A stretch of 64,000 nt of DNA. It comes from Paralimibaculum aggregatum (GTDB lineage: Bacteria; Pseudomonadota; Alphaproteobacteria; Rhodobacterales; Rhodobacteraceae). Each line of letters starts with the position of its first letter. The first letter of the stretch is position 1. Location: contig NZ_BSYI01000016.1 of assembly GCF_030270585.1 (NCBI RefSeq), positions 49,628-113,627 on the forward strand. Direction: 5' to 3'. Positions 60,100 through 64,000 of the stretch are shown here, one piece after another. The notes beneath the pieces are model-generated. The model was not told the origin of the DNA, did not search any database, and was given only the letters and a program-made list of their open reading frames with translations. The position numbers and the translations under genes are program-made.

Positions 60100-61809
60100 A
60101 TGACAGCACCCGCCGAGACCGCCCGGATGCCGGCGCTGGCCATCGCCCCCGGCACGGCCGCGGGCGAGGTTCTCCATCTCGCCGAGGGCCTGAGCTTCTG
60201 GGGCGGCGTCGATCCGGCCACCGGGCGCATCATCGACGCCCACCACCCGCGCTGCGGCGCCGCGCTGGCGGGGCGGATCGTCGCGATGCCGACCTCGCGC
60301 GGCTCCTGCAGCGGCAGCGGCGTGCTGCTCGAGCTGGCGCTCAACGGCCATGCCCCGGCGGCGCTGGTGTTCCGGGAGGACGAGGAGGTTCTCACGCTCG
60401 GCGCGCTCGTGGCGGAACGAATGTTCGGCCGGAACGTTCCCGTGCTGCGGCTGTCGCCCGGCGCCTTCGCCGCGCTGGCGGCGGCGCCCGAGGCGCGCAT
60501 CGCCGCCGACCGGATCACCGGCCCCGGGCTCGACCTCCCGGTCACGCCGCTCGGCACCGCCGCGCTGGCGCTGACCGACCGCGACCGCCGGCTGCTCGCG
60601 GGCGAGGCCGGCCGCGCCCCCCGGCTGACCATGGAGATCCTCTGCACCATGGCCGCGGCGCAGGGCGCGCCGGCGCTCGTCGATGTCAGCCGCGGGCATA
60701 TCGACGGCTGCATCCTGCACAGCCCGGCAAACCTGATCTTCGCCGAGACGATGATGGAGATGGGCGCCCGGGTCGCGATCCCGACCACGATCAACGCGAT
60801 CTCGATCGACTACGAGAACTGGCAGCGCTCCGGCGTGGCGCCGGATTTCGGGCGCGAGGCGCGCCGGCTCGCCGAGGCCTATGTGCGGATGGGCGCGCGG
60901 CCCACCTTCACCTGCGCGCCCTATCTGCTCGAGGACCCGCCGGCGCGGGACGAGGCCATCGGCTGGTCGGAATCCAATGCCGTGATCTTCGCCAACAGCG
61001 TGCTCGGCGCGCGCACCGCGAAACACCCCGACTATCTCGATCTCTGCATCGCGCTGACCGGCCGCGCGCCGCTCGCCGGCGTCTATCTCGCGGCGAACCG
61101 CCGGGCGCGGCGGGTGATCGAGGTCGCGCTGCCGGCGGGGATCGACGACGCCTTCTGGCCGATGCTCGGATGGCTCGCCGGGCAGCGCGCGCCGGACCGG
61201 ATCCCGCTGCTCGTCGGGCTCGAGGCCGCCGCCCCGACGCGCGACGACCTGAAGGCGCTCTGCGCGGCCTTCGGCACCACCTCCGCCGCGCCGATGCTGC
61301 ATGTCGCCGGGCAGACCCCGGAGGCGGACGCGCCCGCCGCGCCGGATGCCGACCGCGCGGCGCTCTCCGCGGCCGATCTCGCGGCGGCCTGGCAGGCGCT
61401 CAACACCGGCGGCGCGCGGGTGGACCTCGTCGCCATCGGCAGCCCGCATGCCTCGCTGGAGGAATGCCGGCGCCTCGCGGCGCTGCTCGAGGGCCGGCGC
61501 TGCCACCCGGAGACGGCGACCATCGTCACCCTCGGCCAGGCCATCCGGGCGGCGGCCCGCGCCGAGGGGCTGACCGACCGGCTCGAGGCGGCCGGGGTGC
61601 GGATCATCCCGGATCTCTGCTGGTGCTCGATCACCGAGCCGGTGTTCCCGCCCGCGGCGCGGGTGCTGATGACGAACTCCGGGAAGTACGCCCACTACGC
61701 GCCCGGCCTCTCGGGGCGGCAGGTGCGCTTCGGCAGCCTCGCCCGCTGCGCCGAGGCCGCCGTCACCGGCATGGCGGACGGCACCCCGCCGGACTGGCTC
61801 GCCGCCTGA
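60100..61809 (+). CDS. Aconitase X, fused small and large domains; probable cis-3-hydroxy-L-proline dehydratase
   Basis: A 569-residue protein. Residues about 18-135 are the AcnX small (swivelling, DUF126) domain with the [18 protein letters not shown] loop. Residues about 150-569 are the large catalytic domain (DUF521), with [48 protein letters not shown] and [14 protein letters not shown]. Bacterial fused AcnX enzymes dehydrate cis-3-hydroxy-L-proline to pyrroline-2-carboxylate, whereas archaeal two-subunit forms dehydrate mevalonate 5-phosphate. The adjacent proline-racemase-family gene and amino-acid transporter support the first role. The pyrroline-2-carboxylate reductase that should follow is not in the window. 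Confidence 0.9.
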   Translation: MTAPAETARMPALAIAPGTAAGEVLHLAEGLSFWGGVDPATGRIIDAHHPRCGAALAGRIVAMPTSRGSCSGSGVLLELALNGHAPAALVFREDEEVLTLGALVAERMFGRNVPVLRLSPGAFAALAAAPEARIAADRITGPGLDLPVTPLGTAALALTDRDRRLLAGEAGRAPRLTMEILCTMAAAQGAPALVDVSRGHIDGCILHSPANLIFAETMMEMGARVAIPTTINAISIDYENWQRSGVAPDFGREARRLAEAYVRMGARPTFTCAPYLLEDPPARDEAIGWSESNAVIFANSVLGARTAKHPDYLDLCIALTGRAPLAGVYLAANRRARRVIEVALPAGIDDAFWPMLGWLAGQRAPDRIPLLVGLEAAAPTRDDLKALCAAFGTTSAAPMLHVAGQTPEADAPAAPDADRAALSAADLAAAWQALNTGGARVDLVAIGSPHASLEECRRLAALLEGRRCHPETATIVTLGQAIRAAARAEGLTDRLEAAGVRIIPDLCWCSITEPVFPPAARVLMTNSGKYAHYAPGLSGRQVRFGSLARCAEAAVTGMADGTPPDWLAA

Positions 61810-62370
61810 CGGCGACGCCACCGCCCTCCCTGCGCCCCTCCCAGCGGCCAGAGCCGGGGGCTGCGGGCCGATCATGGCTGGCCGACCCTTACCGGCAGCT
61901 GCGGGCGGACTCACGCGCCGCGCCGCGCGGCCGGCCCCGCCTGTCGGCAGCGCGGCGCCGCCTCCCGGGTGTCGGCGTGGCCGGACCTGGCCGCCGCATC
62001 GCGGTGCCTGCCGGCCTGGGGCGGACGGCACGAAGGGTATCGAGCGGCCCCGGAGCGGTGCCGCCCCGCCCGGTTGCCACTGCGGGCCGCGCCGGCGAGG
62101 CGCCGGGCCGGAACCGCCCGCCGGACAGATCCACGGGCACCGCCCCGCCATGCAGCCGACATGGCCCCTCCCCGCCCGGCGCGCCGGATCGCCTGCACCG
62201 CGCACCGTCCTGCACCGATACTCATGGCGAGCCGGAACTGTACAATCGCCCGCGAAGGCACTAGAGCGGCCTATCGCTTTGCCATGGCACGGGCACGCCC
62301 GGGCCGTATCGCCCGGAATGCTCCGGTGCGCAGGGCCCCCGGGCGGGTCGAAACAACAGAAAATGAAACC
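61810..62370. other. 561-bp intergenic stretch
   Basis: No gene is supported between aconitase X and the RNA helicase. Most is GC-rich, with no codon structure. The last 60 bases before the helicase are A-rich (AAACAACAGAAAATGAAACC) and probably contain the helicase promoter or leader. No clear hairpin terminator was identified. Confidence 0.5.
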
Positions 62371-64000
62371 GTGAAAAAAGCTCTCGCAGAGGCCCTCGAT
62401 CGCCGTGGCTACGCCTCGCTGACCGCCGTCCAGCAACAGGTCACGGATCCTGACCTGATCGGCGCAGACCTGATCGTGTCGGCGCAGACCGGATCGGGCA
62501 AGACCCTGGGCTTCGGGCTGGCGGTCGCGCCCACCCTGCTCGGCGACGACGAGACCTTCCCGCCGGCCGCCCTGCCGCTCGCCCTGATCCTCGCGCCGAC
62601 ACGCGAGCTGGCGATGCAGGTCAAGCGCGAGCTGAGCTGGCTCTATGCCGAGGCCGGTGCCGTGATCGCCTCCTGCGTCGGCGGCATGGACATGCGCGAC
62701 GAGAGGCGGAGCCTGCAGCGCGGCGCCCATATCGTCGTGGCGACGCCCGGACGCCTGCGCGACCACCTCACCCGCGGGTCGATCGATCTTGGTGACCTGC
62801 GCGCCGTGGTCCTCGACGAGGCGGACGAGATGCTCGATCTCGGCTTTCGCGAGGACCTGGAGTTCATCCTTGGCGAAGCCCCGGAGGAGCGCCAGACGCT
62901 GATGTTCTCGGCCACGGTGCCGAGGTCCATCACCGCGCTTGCCAGGCGGTATCAGCGGGATGCCATCCGCATCTCGACCACCGCCGAGACCTCGCAGCAT
63001 GCCGATATCGAGTATCAGGCGATGTCGGTCCCGGCCCGCGATGTCGAGAACGCGATCATCAACGTGCTGCGCTTTCACGAGGCGCCGAACGCGCTCGTCT
63101 TCGTCAACACGCGCGCCATGGTCAATCGCCTGACGACGCGGCTCTCCAACCGCGGCTTCCCGGTCGTGGCGCTGTCCGGCGAGCTGTCGCAGGCCGAACG
63201 CACCCATGCGCTGCAGGCGATGCGCGACGGGCGGGCGCGGGTCTGTGTCGCGACCGATGTGGCGGCGCGGGGCATCGACCTGCCCAATCTCGACCTGGTG
63301 GTTCATGCGGAACTGCCGCTCAACCAGGAGACGCTGCTGCACCGGTCCGGGCGCACCGGCCGGGCCGGGCGCAAGGGGGTCAGCGTGCTGATCGTCCCGC
63401 CCTCGGCGCGGCGCAAGGCCGAGCGCATCCTGGGCGCCGCGAAGCTCCGGGCAGACTGGGGCAGCGCGCCCTCCGCCGATGCCGTCAGGGCCCGCGACGA
63501 GGAGCGGATGCTGTCCGACCCGCTCTGGGAGGCGGAGATCACCGAGACCGAGCGCGAGGCCATCGGCACCCTGCTCGAACGGTTCGGCCCCGAGCAGATC
63601 GCGGCGCGGTTCCTGCGGCTCCACGCCGGCATGCACTCGGCGCCGGAGGAGCTGTCCAGCTTCGACACCAAGCCCAAGGCGAGAACCGAGTTCGGCCCGA
63701 GCGTCTGGTTCTCGGTGTCCGGCGGCCACAGCCAGCGCGCCGAGCCGCGGCGGCTGATCCCGATGCTCTGCAAGGCGGGGGGCCTCAGCAGCCGCGACAT
63801 CGGCGCGATCAGGGTGGCCAACCGGGAGTCCTTCGTCGAGATCCGTCAGAGCAGCGTGGAGAGCTTCCTCGCGGCGATCGGGCCGGAGATGCTGGTCGAA
63901 GACGGGGCGACGCTGAGCCGGGTCGACGGCCCGCCGGCCGAGACCCGGTCGCCGCGCCCCCGCCCCGGGCCCCGGTCGCGGGATCGCATGCCGGCGCGCG
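62371..64000 (+). CDS. DEAD-box ATP-dependent RNA helicase, DbpA-like; C-terminus outside window
   Basis: 543 codons are visible. The GTG at 62371 opens conserved sequence (KKALAEALDRRGYASLTAVQ, the Q-motif region); no in-frame ATG lies upstream before a stop. Helicase motifs occur in order: AQTGSGKT (38-45), PTRELA, TPGR, DEAD, SAT, then VATDVAARGID and HRSGRTGRAGRKG in the second RecA domain. The C-terminal part from about residue 445 has VWFSVSGGHSQRAEPRRLIP and IGAIRVANRESFVEI, a DbpA-type RNA-binding domain that in E. coli recognises 23S rRNA hairpin 92. It ends in a basic Pro/Arg tail at the window edge. Its role is probably in ribosome assembly. Confidence 0.93.
   Translation, partial: MKKALAEALDRRGYASLTAVQQQVTDPDLIGADLIVSAQTGSGKTLGFGLAVAPTLLGDDETFPPAALPLALILAPTRELAMQVKRELSWLYAEAGAVIASCVGGMDMRDERRSLQRGAHIVVATPGRLRDHLTRGSIDLGDLRAVVLDEADEMLDLGFREDLEFILGEAPEERQTLMFSATVPRSITALARRYQRDAIRISTTAETSQHADIEYQAMSVPARDVENAIINVLRFHEAPNALVFVNTRAMVNRLTTRLSNRGFPVVALSGELSQAERTHALQAMRDGRARVCVATDVAARGIDLPNLDLVVHAELPLNQETLLHRSGRTGRAGRKGVSVLIVPPSARRKAERILGAAKLRADWGSAPSADAVRARDEERMLSDPLWEAEITETEREAIGTLLERFGPEQIAARFLRLHAGMHSAPEELSSFDTKPKARTEFGPSVWFSVSGGHSQRAEPRRLIPMLCKAGGLSSRDIGAIRVANRESFVEIRQSSVESFLAAIGPEMLVEDGATLSRVDGPPAETRSPRPRPGPRSRDRMPAR

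Noticed and set aside
59983..63729. 1248-residue minus-strand open frame
   Set aside because: It runs antisense through aconitase X, an intergenic stretch and the helicase, all of which are well supported on the other strand.

Overview
The window is about 70% GC or more. Its gene families (tripartite tricarboxylate transporter, proVWX with a DUF1989-GcvT fusion, fused aconitase X, cysNC, AcoR-type regulator) fit an alphaproteobacterium, most likely a member of the Rhodobacterales. That placement is an inference from gene content and codon use. There is no rRNA, tRNA, CRISPR array or recognisable insertion sequence. About 50 genes are supported. Two long stretches (41.3-47.5 kb and 48.7-51.8 kb) hold no intact gene and look like decayed sequence.

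Layout. 0-6.2 kb: a HutC-type GntR regulator (cut by the window edge) diverges from an amidohydrolase across a perfect inverted repeat. It is followed by what looks like an oxyanion (molybdate or tungstate) uptake locus: a ModA-like binder, a MolABC/FecBCD-type ABC transporter, and a divergent MOT1-family permease. 6.2-9 kb: an HD-domain protein, a LysR regulator and a zinc-independent alcohol dehydrogenase-like oxidoreductase. 9.3-12.2 kb: cysD and cysNC for sulfate activation. 12.2-19.6 kb: proXWV betaine-type transporter, with an unusual extended permease, plus a DUF1989-GcvT fusion. A divergent LacI regulator is present, and two LacI-type operators lie in the shared promoter region. 19.6-29.9 kb: tctABC, an IclR regulator, and a five-gene catabolic operon (ALDH, ThDP enzyme, sugar isomerase, SDR, Gfo/Idh/MocA).

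30.8-41.3 kb: the most unusual block. An acetoin/pyruvate-dehydrogenase-like E1alpha and E1beta are followed by a free-standing lipoyl domain, an E2 core lacking lipoyl and E3-binding domains, and a dedicated lipoate ligase. Next come a Tat-targeted gluconate-dehydrogenase-type small subunit with its GMC oxidoreductase, two exported VOC proteins and a DUF1330 protein. Behind them, on the other strand, is an AcoR-like regulator that lacks the GAFTGA sigma-54 contact loop, and an isochorismatase-like hydrolase. 47.5 kb: an isolated ferredoxin-reductase-type flavoprotein between the two decayed stretches. 51.8-55.8 kb: a small surface-polysaccharide island (flippase, methyltransferase, phosphoribosyltransferase-HAD fusion, and a glycosyltransferase that appears frameshifted). 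56.0-61.8 kb: a hydroxyproline locus (polar amino-acid ABC transporter, proline-racemase-family enzyme, fused aconitase X expected to be cis-3-hydroxyproline dehydratase). 62.4 kb to the end: a DbpA-like DEAD-box RNA helicase, cut by the window edge.

The theme is scavenging and catabolism of small organic compounds. There are five transport systems, each beside its own enzymes or regulator, with tight operons showing ATGA or GTGA stop-start overlaps. Several local operators can be read directly from the sequence.
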